Shown here in pieces: positions 1 through 6,866 of a DNA stretch of 28,440 nt. The notes below the pieces were generated by a model. That model did no database searches and had not been told where the DNA came from. It saw only the letters and a list, made by a program, of their open reading frames with translations. The translations under genes were made by a program, and so were the position numbers. Every line of letters starts with the position of its first letter. Position 1 is the stretch's first letter. The stretch comes from an uncultured Christensenella sp. (GTDB taxonomy: Bacteria > Bacillota > Clostridia > Christensenellales > Pumilibacteraceae): contig CAJTNI010000023.1 of the NCBI GenBank assembly GCA_910577945.1, positions 1-28,440 on the forward strand, in the 5' to 3' direction.

Positions 1-456
1 GACCTGTACTATAATAACTCTTTCGCCTTGGTCAATGGGCTTATCGCTGCATACGACCAAGTTCACTTCGTTGATTGTAGCATTGCCCGTAAGATTTATT
101 TCCGTATTGGCTATACCGATACTGCCAATCAACGAGCCGTACCGCCTGCGCCGCGCGTCCGCGCGCTCCAACCTCGCCACCCTCAGCCAATCTCGCCTTT
201 GCGCAAGCGCGGCGATATGCGCGCCGAACAACAGTATCGCCGTCAACAGCACAAACACGAACGCTTCGCCCGCCGAGCCGTGCAGCATGCGCGTGACGAA
301 CGACGCCGTCATCAGCGAGCCGCCGAGCGCGTACGCAACGCCGTGCATAGGCTGAAAAAATTCTATTACGAACAAAATAAAACCCGTCGTCCACAAGCAT
401 ACGGTGAGTATGTCCGTAGACGCGAACAACGCCGCAATACTCTCTCCGAACGTCAT
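1..456 (-). CDS. NfeD-like membrane protein, C-terminus cut off by window edge
   Basis: Reading the minus strand from an ATG at 456 gives 152 open codons that run off the left edge. A strong Shine-Dalgarno (GAGGAGG) sits just before the ATG. Three hydrophobic segments are visible at about residues 15-35, 38-57 and 65-85. A short basic stretch follows (about 87-107), and then a beta-rich segment (about 110-152) begins GSIGIANTEINLTGNA. Three short membrane spans followed by an OB-like domain opening with G-x-x-G-x-A-x-T are typical of short NfeD proteins, which partner stomatin/flotillin-type proteins at the membrane. The conserved Pro of the usual T-x-L-x-P-x-G motif is replaced here (T-E-I-N-L-T-G). 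It lies 51 nt downstream of the glycosylase gene. The NfeD call is by motif resemblance and the end of the domain is not visible. A stomatin-like gene to the left would support it. Confidence 0.6.
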   Translation of the reverse strand, partial: MTFGESIAALFASTDILTVCLWTTGFILFVIEFFQPMHGVAYALGGSLMTASFVTRMLHGSAGEAFVFVLLTAILLFGAHIAALAQRRDWLRVARLERADARRRRYGSLIGSIGIANTEINLTGNATINEVNLVVCSDKPIDQGERVIIVQV

Positions 457-480
457 GCTGCCTCCTCGTTATTTTCGTAT

Positions 481-498
481 CGGCGGAACGCTCCGCCG
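481..498. repeat. Perfect inverted repeat between glycosylase and NfeD-like genes
   Basis: CGGCGGA and TCCGCCG (7 bp) flank a 4-nt loop. It sits in the 51-nt gap between the glycosylase stop and the NfeD-like start. No U-tract follows on the minus strand, so it is not a standard terminator. It could be an mRNA processing or stabilising hairpin, or an attenuator. Confidence 0.4.
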
Positions 499-507
499 CA
501 AACGCGC

Positions 508-1311
508 TTACGGCTTTTCTTTAAGTATCGCGTTGTAATAGTACAGCACCTGCTGCGCGTATCCCGCATTGCCGCCGTACCTGTCCATCAGTCTCGTCCT
601 GAGCTGCATTTCCGTTTCCGAGCCCTGACGCTGCGTCTTTAATATCCACGTATCGACGGGGAAAACGTCGAGCCGACCGAGCGAGAATAGCAATACGCAG
701 TCCGCGACCTTTTGACCCACGCCCGTCAAGCCCATCAACAGCTTTGCCGCGTCGGGAGTGCGCGCCGCATACAGTCTGTTCAGAATATCCGTTTCCGCAC
801 ACATTTTTGACGTGGTAAGTATGTATTGCGACCGATACCCGCAGCCGATTGCGTCCAACTGCCGCACCGACGTTTCCGCGAGCTGCTCGGGCGACGGGAA
901 AACGTCGCCGAACTGCGCGCACAGCCTGTTGAGTATGCTCTTTATCCGCGGAATATTGTTGTTTGCAGATATTATAAACGAAATAATCGTTTCAAACAGC
1001 GGCTGACGCAGTATGCGCAGCGCGCCGCAGCTTTCGAGAGCGAGCCGTAGCTCTGGAAAACGCGAAAGCTCGCGCTTGGTCCTGTTGACGTCGCGGTCGA
1101 GATTGAAAAAGTTTACGAAAAAATCAACCGCGGCAGTTTCGATAGTCACGTACTCGCCCGTTGCGTACACCTTGCACACGTTTCCGCCGGATTTGACGGT
1201 ATAGAAATCGTCGTTCTTTTCAAAGCGGAAAAGCTGCCCGCATTCGAGGGTAGCCTTTACGTCGAGATTTTCGGCCGCAACCGTGATTTTTCCTGCCTCG
1301 GTTTTGTACAT
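508..1311 (-). CDS. ogg: OGG1-type 8-oxoguanine DNA glycosylase/AP lyase
   Basis: This 267-residue protein should excise 8-oxoguanine from DNA and nick the abasic site, the first step of base-excision repair. The N-terminal part carries the OGG-type segment TLECGQLFRF (about 21-30). The middle has FIISANNNIPRI (about 112-123), the usual helix-capping region. The helix-hairpin-helix reads LTGVGQKVADC (195-205) with the expected catalytic lysine K201, and PVDTW (218-222) supplies the catalytic aspartate D220. Length and motif order match bacterial members of the eukaryote-like OGG1 family (HhH-GPD superfamily) rather than MutM/Fpg. The ATG at 1311 has AAGG upstream. It follows the rpmA terminator, so read-through or its own undetected promoter must drive it. 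Confidence 0.9.
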   Translation of the reverse strand: MYKTEAGKITVAAENLDVKATLECGQLFRFEKNDDFYTVKSGGNVCKVYATGEYVTIETAAVDFFVNFFNLDRDVNRTKRELSRFPELRLALESCGALRILRQPLFETIISFIISANNNIPRIKSILNRLCAQFGDVFPSPEQLAETSVRQLDAIGCGYRSQYILTTSKMCAETDILNRLYAARTPDAAKLLMGLTGVGQKVADCVLLFSLGRLDVFPVDTWILKTQRQGSETEMQLRTRLMDRYGGNAGYAQQVLYYYNAILKEKP

Positions 1312-1337
1312 TCGATTACCTTAAAAATTCGGATACC

Positions 1338-1361
1338 AAAAAAGGGCTTTTACGCCCTTTT
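1338..1361 (-). terminator. Intrinsic terminator of the rplU-prp-rpmA operon
   Basis: On the minus strand AAAAGGGC-GTAAAA-GCCCTTTT forms an 8-bp stem with a 6-nt loop, and the U-run continues to 1338. It lies about 47 nt after the rpmA stop and just before the glycosylase gene. Confidence 0.8.
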
Positions 1362-1408
1362 ATTTTTTGTTCGGTGTCAGCGAAAACCCGTACTATGACA
1401 GTACCGAC

Positions 1409-1687
1409 TTACTGTGCTATGGGGTATACGCTTACTTGCTTGCGGTCGCCTTTTTTCTCGAACTTGACCTTGCCGTCCACAAGCGCAAACAACGTGTCGT
1501 CGCCGCCGCGGCCTACGTTCTCGCCGGGATGAACCTTTGTGCCGCGTTGACGAATGAGTATGTTACCCGCCAATACGAACTGTCCGTCCGCGCGCTTAAC
1601 GCCCAAGCGCTGCGCGTTGGAGTCTCTGCCGTTTTTGGTCGAGCCGCCGCCCTTCTTGTGAGCGAATAACTGAATATCTATAAACAT
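1409..1687 (-). CDS. rpmA: 50S ribosomal protein L27 with Prp-cleavable N-terminal extension
   Basis: This 92-residue protein is L27 of the large ribosomal subunit, which reaches toward the peptidyl-transferase centre. The body shows the family signature KKGGGSTKNGRDSNAQRLG and later QRGTKVHPGENVGRGGDDTL. The start is MFIDIQLFAHKKGGG. The segment IQLFA before HKKG corresponds to the Firmicute extension (usually LQFFA) that Prp removes so that the new N-terminus enters the ribosome. The ATG at 1687 is preceded by GGAGG (1696-1700) inside the 3' end of prp, and the two genes overlap by 10 nt. This start is preferred over upstream in-frame codons because of the Shine-Dalgarno and the conserved N-terminus. 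Confidence 0.97.
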   Translation of the reverse strand: MFIDIQLFAHKKGGGSTKNGRDSNAQRLGVKRADGQFVLAGNILIRQRGTKVHPGENVGRGGDDTLFALVDGKVKFEKKGDRKQVSVYPIAQ

Positions 1688-2001
1688 GTTGATTCCTCCA
1701 ATTTGATGTTTTGCGGAAAGCCTTCCGCCATATCGTGCAGTCCCACTGCCATTGCGCGAAGTATAACGTCGCAATCGTGCCTGTTGGCGTCGCCGACCGT
1801 AAATTCGAACAGCCCGCGTTCGCTATCCCGCACGTACTCCGTATCTCCGCCCGCATCTTTAATCGCAAGATAAGCCGTTTGAACAATCGCCGATACCGCT
1901 GCGCACACAACGTCGCTGCCATGCTCGCCGTACCCGCTGTGTCCGTCCGCCGATACCCTTACGACCTTGCCGTTCCTATTGAACAGCTTTACCGATATCA
2001 T
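1678..2001 (-). CDS. prp: Ribosomal-processing cysteine protease Prp
   Basis: This 107-residue cysteine protease cleaves the N-terminal extension of L27, a maturation step needed for ribosome assembly in Firmicutes. The catalytic pair is visible in GHSGYGEHGSDVVCAAVSA: H21 and C33, with the expected spacing of about a dozen residues. Length and the position between rplU and rpmA are as in other Firmicutes (older name YsxB). Its ATG shares one base with the rplU stop (TAATG at 1999-2003), so translation is probably coupled. Its 3' end overlaps rpmA by 10 nt, tying enzyme and substrate production together. Confidence 0.95.
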   Translation of the reverse strand: MISVKLFNRNGKVVRVSADGHSGYGEHGSDVVCAAVSAIVQTAYLAIKDAGGDTEYVRDSERGLFEFTVGDANRHDCDVILRAMAVGLHDMAEGFPQNIKLEESTCL

Positions 2002-2300
2002 TATATCTCGGTAATCTTAACGCGCGTATAGAACTGACGATGCCCTTGCTTTTTGCGCACGTTCTTCTTTGCTTTGTACTTGAAAACGACAATCTTTTTG
2101 GATTTGTACTGGCGTACGACGGTAGCCTTTACGGTCTTGCCCTCGACGTCCTTGCCGACGGCAATCTTGTCGTCCTCGCCGGTCAAAAGCGCTTTGAGCT
2201 CGACGGTAGAGCCGACCTCCGCTTCGACACGCTCGATATCGAGCTCGTCGCCGACGTTTACGCGGTACTGCTTACCGCCCGTTTCGATAATCGCAAACAT
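2001..2300 (-). CDS. rplU: 50S ribosomal protein L21
   Basis: This 99-residue protein is L21, a 23S rRNA-binding protein of the large subunit. It begins MFAIIETGGKQYRVNVGDEL and ends with the conserved KKNVRKKQGHRQFYTRVKI region that carries the family signature. The ATG at 2300 is chosen because it matches the invariant family N-terminus and is preceded by GGAGG. A longer in-frame reading would run back through the leader and into the promoter. It is the first gene of rplU-prp-rpmA, driven by a consensus promoter at 2380-2408 with a structured leader between. Confidence 0.97.
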   Translation of the reverse strand: MFAIIETGGKQYRVNVGDELDIERVEAEVGSTVELKALLTGEDDKIAVGKDVEGKTVKATVVRQYKSKKIVVFKYKAKKNVRKKQGHRQFYTRVKITEI

Positions 2301-2328
2301 AGCATAACCTCCGTTTAGTATTCGCCGT

Positions 2329-2360
2329 CGGGGTTTTCGGCGTGCCGAAATTAAAACCCG
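2329..2360 (-). promoter_or_regulatory. Hairpin in the rplU 5' leader (candidate L21 leader)
   Basis: On the minus strand the leader contains GGGT...TTTCGGC-AC-GCCGAAA-ACCC: a 7-bp upper stem with a 2-nt loop and a 4-bp lower stem separated by a one-sided bulge. It lies between the promoter and the rplU Shine-Dalgarno. Autoregulatory L21 leaders are known in Firmicutes. Whether this one binds L21 or matches the described family cannot be decided by eye. Confidence 0.45.
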
Positions 2361-2379
2361 TTTCGTGCGGTTCTTTGTT

Positions 2380-2408
2380 ATTATACACAAATGAAAATTC
2401 GTTGTCAA
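2380..2408 (-). promoter_or_regulatory. Consensus sigma-A promoter of rplU-prp-rpmA
   Basis: The minus strand reads TTGACA (2408-2403), a 17-nt spacer, then TATAAT (2385-2380). Both boxes match the consensus perfectly with optimal spacing, as expected for a ribosomal protein operon. Confidence 0.92.
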
Positions 2409-2479
2409 GCGAAATGACCGCTCGCAACGAATTTATCCCTTTACTTTTATAGCGACGGAGCGCACGGGCTCGGCTTAAA

Positions 2480-3793
2480 TCACACCTCGAACTCGCCGTT
2501 CAACGCGACGAGCGCACGCTCGAAATCGGTATCGGACACGCCCAATATGATATTGATTTCCGACGCGCCCTGGTCAATCATTCTCAGGTTTATGCCCGCG
2601 TTGGAAAGTCGGTTTATAGCGCGCGCGGCAGTACCGGGACGCGCGACCATGCCGTGCCCGACGATAGCTATGAGCGCGACGTCCTTGGTAAGGTGCATGT
2701 GGTCGGGCTTCACCTCGTCCCGCACGGCTTTGAGCAATGCGTTGGAGGTTTGCTCGTCCACGGCGGAAAACACCACCGTCATGGAATCGATACCGCTCGG
2801 CACATGCTCTATCGCAATGCCGAACTGCTCGAAGCACGACAGCACACGGCGGACGAAACCCACCTCGGCGTTCATCATCGACTTGTCGATGTACAACGAA
2901 AAGAAATTCTTTTTGCCCGTAATGGCGGTTATAGGCATCTTTCTTGCACGCTCGTATTTGCCGTTTAGAAAATCCTCCGTGGGCACTATTTTTGTTCCGA
3001 CGGCTTTATCGTTGAACGTGTTTAAAATGTGAATGGGAATATTGGCTTTGCGCACGGGGAAAATCGATTCGGGGTGCAGCACGTTAGCGCCCATGTACGC
3101 AAGCTCGCGCAGCTCCTTGTACGTGATAACGTCGATTGTCGTCGCGTGCGGCACTATTCTCGGGTCGCACGTCATAAACCCGTCCACGTCGGTAAAATTC
3201 TCGTACACGGACGCGTTCACGGCGCGCGCCACGATTGCGCCCGATATGTCCGAGCCGCCGCGCGAAAACGCCACAACCTCGTTTTTTTCGTTGCTGCCGT
3301 AAAACCCGGGGATAACCGCAGACTTGTGCGCGCTCAAACCTATCCTGCACACCGAGTCCGTGTAACCGTCGTCGTACGTTTTGCCTCTGAATTTGATAAC
3401 GTCCGCGGCGTCCGTAAAGTCGAAATGCAAAAGCTCCGCAAGCAGCTTGGCGCACAAATACTCGCCGCGCGACACAATGTAGTCGTAATCGGCAGTCGGC
3501 AGCGCCGCGACTATATTTCGGTAATCGCCGTCCAAAAACCCTGCGGGCAAATTCAAGCCCCTGCAAATGCCGTCGAACCGCGTTCTTACCGCGTCAAACG
3601 CGCGAATACGCTCCGTCGCGGCGGCTTTGAACACGCCGACGAGCATATCGGTTATTTTATCCTCGCCCGCCGCCTTGCCCGGCGCGGAAACGACTATGTA
3701 CCTGCGTTCGGGGTCGTTTTTTATAATTCGTACGACGGCGCTTATGCTCTCCGCCGTGGACATCGACGTCCCGCCGAACTTGACTGCCTTCAT
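2480..3793 (-). CDS. lysC: Aspartate kinase (monofunctional, with ACT domains)
   Basis: This 437-residue enzyme phosphorylates L-aspartate, the first step toward lysine/diaminopimelate, threonine and methionine. The kinase domain opens with KFGGTSM (5-11). Further motifs are VVSAPGK (34-40), FSRGGSDISG (176-185) and FTDVDGFMTCDPRI (200-213). Two ACT-type regulatory segments follow at about 295-345 and 371-437 (VGHGMVARPGTAARA in the second). This architecture and the APGK motif resemble the class III/YclM type, which is feedback-controlled by lysine or threonine; which effector acts here cannot be told. The ATG at 3793 has GGAG upstream and gives the family N-terminus MKAVKFGGTS. It appears to be a single-gene unit with its own promoter. 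Confidence 0.93.
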   Translation of the reverse strand: MKAVKFGGTSMSTAESISAVVRIIKNDPERRYIVVSAPGKAAGEDKITDMLVGVFKAAATERIRAFDAVRTRFDGICRGLNLPAGFLDGDYRNIVAALPTADYDYIVSRGEYLCAKLLAELLHFDFTDAADVIKFRGKTYDDGYTDSVCRIGLSAHKSAVIPGFYGSNEKNEVVAFSRGGSDISGAIVARAVNASVYENFTDVDGFMTCDPRIVPHATTIDVITYKELRELAYMGANVLHPESIFPVRKANIPIHILNTFNDKAVGTKIVPTEDFLNGKYERARKMPITAITGKKNFFSLYIDKSMMNAEVGFVRRVLSCFEQFGIAIEHVPSGIDSMTVVFSAVDEQTSNALLKAVRDEVKPDHMHLTKDVALIAIVGHGMVARPGTAARAINRLSNAGINLRMIDQGASEINIILGVSDTDFERALVALNGEFEV

Positions 3794-3811
3794 TGCGATT
3801 AACTCCGTATT

Positions 3812-3841
3812 ATTATATTCGGCACAAAGCGTTTTTGTCCG
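3812..3841 (-). promoter_or_regulatory. Probable promoter of the aspartate kinase gene
   Basis: The minus strand reads CGGACA (3841-3836), an 18-nt spacer and a perfect TATAAT (3817-3812), about 19 nt before the start codon. The -35 box matches consensus at 4 of 6 positions. Confidence 0.55.
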
Positions 3842-3925
3842 TGCCAACCGTTTTTCGTCCGTTTAAATCGACGCCTTTTATTATTCCGAGTTTTGCGAGT
3901 GCGACGGACCGCCGCGCCGTCGGCG

Positions 3926-5080
3926 CTAGTTGATTTTACGCGCCTCGATATAAAACCGTTTTTCCTCCGCCTCGCCGAGCGAAAAGGTCTTTTTCGGCAA
4001 CACGCCGTTTTTAAGCACGTACGCGAAAAGCTCCGATTTTTCTATACCGCGCACTCTAATGCCGACGCTGCCCGCTTGCTTTAACGCCGACTCGCCGTGC
4101 ACGTATTCGATGCTGCCGCCGAAATGCTTTACAAACGTTTCGCAAAACTTATCCACCGCGTTAATCGCGGCAATTTTGTCGGAGGGCACGTTCACCGTCA
4201 CGCAAGCGTCGCCCGCGTACAGCTCGGTCGTCGCGTCGCCTTTAATCGCCGCTTTAAAGCTGTCCGTAAACATGACGGGGTCGTCGACCTTGACGAGCCT
4301 GTGTATCGGCTCGAAAACAAGCCCATCGTCGTACACGTTTATAATCTCCACGAGCGCTCTGCCGTTGCTTGCCGTGGGGAAATGCTCGCGGCAATACTTG
4401 GCTGTCGCCAGCGAATGATTGCCGTCGCCGACAAGCGCGAAAAGCCGCGTGCCGAACCTGTCCGCCGCCGCGGCGATTATGCCGTCCGCCGCCGCGCAAA
4501 GCCCGTCGCAATCGTCTATCAGCTCGCCTTTGATATGCCCGCCGCCGCCCTTTAAATCGCAATCGTAGAGCGTAGTCTTTCGCGCGCTGTCAACCGCTTT
4601 TTCGAGCAAGCGCTCGCGGTCGTCCACAAGCAATAAAATATGCGGCAGCTCCCAATCGATAGCCCTACGAATTCGCACGCGCGGCGGAATGCGCTCCTCT
4701 ATCGTGCGCTCGGACGCGCGTATCAGCGCCGCGTTATTCGGCTTGTAGTCGTATTCGTCCAAATCGACGGACGCGACTATGCCGCGCCGTTCCCTGCCGT
4801 ATACCGTCGTCCTGGTAACAGCCACCGCGCCGCGCACGGGCTTGAACAGCCCGTTCTCGGACATAACGGCGGCGTTGCGCTTTATCTCCGCCAAGCGCGC
4901 GTCCGTCTCATGCAAAAAGCACTCGGGCAATATCAAGCCGAGTGCGGATGTTTCGGGCGAAAGCTCTTTTTCGAGCGCGCGCCAATACTCGGGGTTTGCC
5001 GAAAATTGGTCGCAAGCGACGACTGCAAAATTCTCAACGTCGTCGGGGATAAGTATCTCGTCGTTAAAATCTACAAGCAT
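3926..5080 (-). CDS. DUF1015 family protein
   Basis: This 384-residue protein belongs by resemblance to DUF1015. It begins MLVDFNDEILIPDD and contains the central segment LVGDGNHSLATAKYCREHF, the counterpart of the family's conserved G-D/H-G-x-H motif. It shows no signal peptide or membrane span, so it is probably cytosolic. The family has no established reaction that I can assert. The ATG at 5080 overlaps the stop of the upstream CdaR-like stub by one base (TAATG), which supports this start over an in-frame TTG at 5143 and implies coupled translation. It is the last gene of a cdaA-led operon, a context that raises the possibility of a link to c-di-AMP or the cell envelope (inference). Confidence 0.75.
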   Translation of the reverse strand: MLVDFNDEILIPDDVENFAVVACDQFSANPEYWRALEKELSPETSALGLILPECFLHETDARLAEIKRNAAVMSENGLFKPVRGAVAVTRTTVYGRERRGIVASVDLDEYDYKPNNAALIRASERTIEERIPPRVRIRRAIDWELPHILLLVDDRERLLEKAVDSARKTTLYDCDLKGGGGHIKGELIDDCDGLCAAADGIIAAAADRFGTRLFALVGDGNHSLATAKYCREHFPTASNGRALVEIINVYDDGLVFEPIHRLVKVDDPVMFTDSFKAAIKGDATTELYAGDACVTVNVPSDKIAAINAVDKFCETFVKHFGGSIEYVHGESALKQAGSVGIRVRGIEKSELFAYVLKNGVLPKKTFSLGEAEEKRFYIEARKIN

Positions 5081-5229
5081 TACCAAAGCCCCGCCGCAAG
5101 CGCCCAAATGAGTATAGCCGCGCCGAGCGACAATAATTTCCAACCGATATTGTGAACGAACACGCGCTTGAAAAACGCGCCCGCCTTGCTCTGATTTTTT
5201 GTATTCTTGTTTTGCTCGTCTCTTTCCAT
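5080..5229 (-). CDS. 49-residue CdaR/YbbR N-terminal-like membrane stub
   Basis: A 49-codon gene reads from ATG at 5229 to TAA at 5080-5082. The first half is polar (MERDEQNKNTKNQSKAG). It is followed by FFKRVFVHNIGWKLLSLGAA and the hydrophobic ILIWALAAGLW, then stop. The pattern F-x-x-N-x-x-W-K-L-x-S-L-x-x-A-I-x-x-W is the usual N-terminal anchor of CdaR (YbbR-domain) proteins, which are normally several hundred residues long and regulate CdaA. It lies 21 nt downstream of cdaA, exactly where cdaR is expected, but the extracellular YbbR domains are absent because the DUF1015 gene begins at the stop codon. The upstream signal is modest (GGAG about 10 nt away). The reading frame is certain; the CdaR relationship is inferred from position and motif. 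Confidence 0.7.
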   Translation of the reverse strand: MERDEQNKNTKNQSKAGAFFKRVFVHNIGWKLLSLGAAILIWALAAGLW

Positions 5230-5250
5230 AGCAGTCTCCGATTAAGTCGC

Positions 5251-6093
5251 TTACCGTCCGCTTTTACGGCGTTTGCGCGTCGAGGAAGGCGTTGCGGCAA
5301 GCCCGTAGGTTTGTTCCAGCTTGTCCGTAAGCATTTGCGAATCGAAATATCTTGTGAGCTTACCCTGCTGCGCGACCGAAATAACGCCCGTTTCCTCGGA
5401 CACTATTATCGCCATCACGTTGTAATTTTCGGTCACGCCGATAGCCGCACGATGACGCGTGCCGAGCTCCTTGTCGATATTGATTGACTGCGACAGCGGC
5501 AGGAAGCAGCCCGCCGCGACAATGCGATTACCGCGCACAAACACCGCGCCGTCGTGCAAAGGCGCTTTCGTGTTGAATATGCTTTCCAGCAGCGGGCACG
5601 TGAGCACCGCGTCAAGAGTAGTTCCCGAATCGATAATATGCTCGGGCAGGTTTTGCGTGGAAATAACTATGAGCGCGCCGACGTTCTTTTTTGACATGTT
5701 CTGCGCCGCGCGCACTATGTCGTTGATTGCGGCGTGCAGCTCGTCGTCCGAAACGTCGTACGTCGTGGTGTACGCCTCGTGCGTCTCCTTGGGCGACGCA
5801 AGCTTCAACAGCCCGCGCCTTACCTCTTGCGGGAACAGCAGTATTACGACTATGATTACGAGAATGATTGAATACGACAACAGCGAACCGATTACGGTAA
5901 GCCCGACGACGTCGGACGAAAGCACGATGCCGACGACCGCAAGCGGCAAAAGGTACAGCATGAGTCGTTTCGCGTTGTTCTTTTGCAAAAACACGATAGC
6001 GGCATAAATGAGCAGCGCCGTGAGTACGATATCGAGCACGCACGCCCACGGCTTATCTACCATTTTATTGTAAATGTTTTCCAAAAACCACAT
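5251..6093 (-). CDS. cdaA: Diadenylate cyclase CdaA
   Basis: This 280-residue membrane enzyme condenses two ATP into cyclic di-AMP, which controls potassium and osmolyte transport and wall homeostasis. Three membrane helices lie at about 17-36, 44-60 and 66-88. The cytoplasmic DAC domain has both signature motifs: LHDGAVFV with DGA at 181-183, and GTRHRAAIG with RHR at 213-215. Length and architecture match CdaA/YbbP. A basic tail (TRKRRKSGR) ends the protein. The ATG at 6093 has AGGTG upstream and a good promoter at 6114-6142. The next genes are a CdaR-like stub and a DUF1015 gene; in the usual Firmicute operon they would be full-length cdaR and glmM. Confidence 0.97.
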   Translation of the reverse strand: MWFLENIYNKMVDKPWACVLDIVLTALLIYAAIVFLQKNNAKRLMLYLLPLAVVGIVLSSDVVGLTVIGSLLSYSIILVIIVVILLFPQEVRRGLLKLASPKETHEAYTTTYDVSDDELHAAINDIVRAAQNMSKKNVGALIVISTQNLPEHIIDSGTTLDAVLTCPLLESIFNTKAPLHDGAVFVRGNRIVAAGCFLPLSQSINIDKELGTRHRAAIGVTENYNVMAIIVSEETGVISVAQQGKLTRYFDSQMLTDKLEQTYGLAATPSSTRKRRKSGR

Positions 6094-6113
6094 ATTTTTG
6101 CACCTACTAATCT

Positions 6114-6142
6114 AGTATACATTATAATAAAATTGTTTTCAA
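6114..6142 (-). promoter_or_regulatory. Promoter of the cdaA operon
   Basis: The minus strand reads TTGAAA (6142-6137), a 17-nt spacer and TATACT (6119-6114), each matching consensus at 5 of 6 positions. It lies about 20 nt upstream of the cdaA ATG. Confidence 0.8.
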
Positions 6143-6290
6143 TCGTTTTTAAAGCGTTTTTCGAGAAAACAAAAAATTTTTTACCGTTAAGTCCGCCGCA
6201 TAAGCGTCGCCGCGCGCCCGAGATAGAGGCTTACGCATATCGCTCCGCGCACGACCTTGTAATAATTTGTTAACATTTTTCGAAAAATAC

Positions 6291-6319
6291 TTGATTTTTT
6301 TACACATGTGCGGTATAAT
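6291..6319 (+). promoter_or_regulatory. Promoter of the Lys-rich membrane protein gene
   Basis: TTGATT (6291-6296), a 17-nt spacer and a perfect TATAAT (6314-6319) lie about 30 nt upstream of the ATG at 6350. It is divergent from the cdaA promoter. The ~150 nt between the two promoters holds no gene that I can support. Confidence 0.8.
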
Positions 6320-6349
6320 ATAAAATACATTGCTGTACAAGAGGATATT

Positions 6350-6793
6350 ATGGCAAAAAAAGAAAACAAAAAGCCCGCCAAACCCGAAAAGGTAAAAGGC
6401 AAAAAGGGCAAAGATAAAAATTCCAAGGGCGCGGCTAATCCTTCCATGTCCTCGGGCGCAACCGCTAACGGCGTACCTTCTGCGGGCAGAACGTCCGTTC
6501 CGCTTGCCGCTATGTCGCCCGACCAAATGACGGCGGCTCAGCTCGAACAGGCAATCAAGGAAAGCAACAATCCCGAATCGCGCCTCAAAAAGCTACGCAG
6601 CCCCGTCAACGTGCGGAGCTGTCTTTTGAACATACTGTTCCTTATAATCATGACCCTTGCAATCGTCATGATTTGGTGCGCGGTCGCTGTGGACAAATTC
6701 AACTTTGTCGTAGTAGTCAAGGACATGTCGTCGCAGTTCGGTATCACGCAGGGCTTCCAATGGTTATTCGCACAAATTCGCAGTTGGTTTTAA
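6350..6793 (+). CDS. Small membrane protein with Lys-rich N-terminus, unknown function
   Basis: This 147-residue protein is not recognised. The ATG at 6350 follows GAGG with good spacing and gives MAKKENKKPAKPEKVKGKKG. Residues 1-30 are extremely rich in Lys. Residues 31-60 are Ser/Ala/Gly-rich and likely disordered. A short helix-like stretch (about 60-82) precedes a single hydrophobic span at about 91-114, and a C-terminal segment of about 33 residues ends in QWLFAQIRSWF. By the positive-inside rule the basic half is cytoplasmic. It is a single-gene unit with its own promoter and terminator on the strand opposite to its neighbours. The polycationic tail could bind nucleic acid or acidic lipids, but nothing in the sequence proves it. 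Confidence 0.8.
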   Translation: MAKKENKKPAKPEKVKGKKGKDKNSKGAANPSMSSGATANGVPSAGRTSVPLAAMSPDQMTAAQLEQAIKESNNPESRLKKLRSPVNVRSCLLNILFLIIMTLAIVMIWCAVAVDKFNFVVVVKDMSSQFGITQGFQWLFAQIRSWF

Positions 6794-6815
6794 ATAAATT
6801 TCAATAGATATCATC

Positions 6816-6847
6816 AAAAAACGACGCCGATAAAAGCGTCGTTTTTT
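6816..6847. terminator. Bidirectional intrinsic terminator
   Basis: A 12-bp perfect stem, AAAAAACGACGC against GCGTCGTTTTTT, has an 8-nt loop. It sits between the converging plus-strand membrane protein gene and the minus-strand M28-like gene, with T-tracts in both directions. Confidence 0.9.
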
Positions 6848-6866
6848 GTCGTATGTTTTTCAGCCT

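Noticed and set aside
28..642. Open frames on the plus strand at the left edge
   Set aside because: They are antisense to the NfeD-like gene and the glycosylase gene. The minus-strand frame has a Shine-Dalgarno, membrane spans and a domain.
6120..6290. Possible c-di-AMP riboswitch or small RNA near cdaA
   Set aside because: No recognisable ydaO-type motif or stable conserved hairpin. Only an AT-rich stretch and two divergent promoters were seen.
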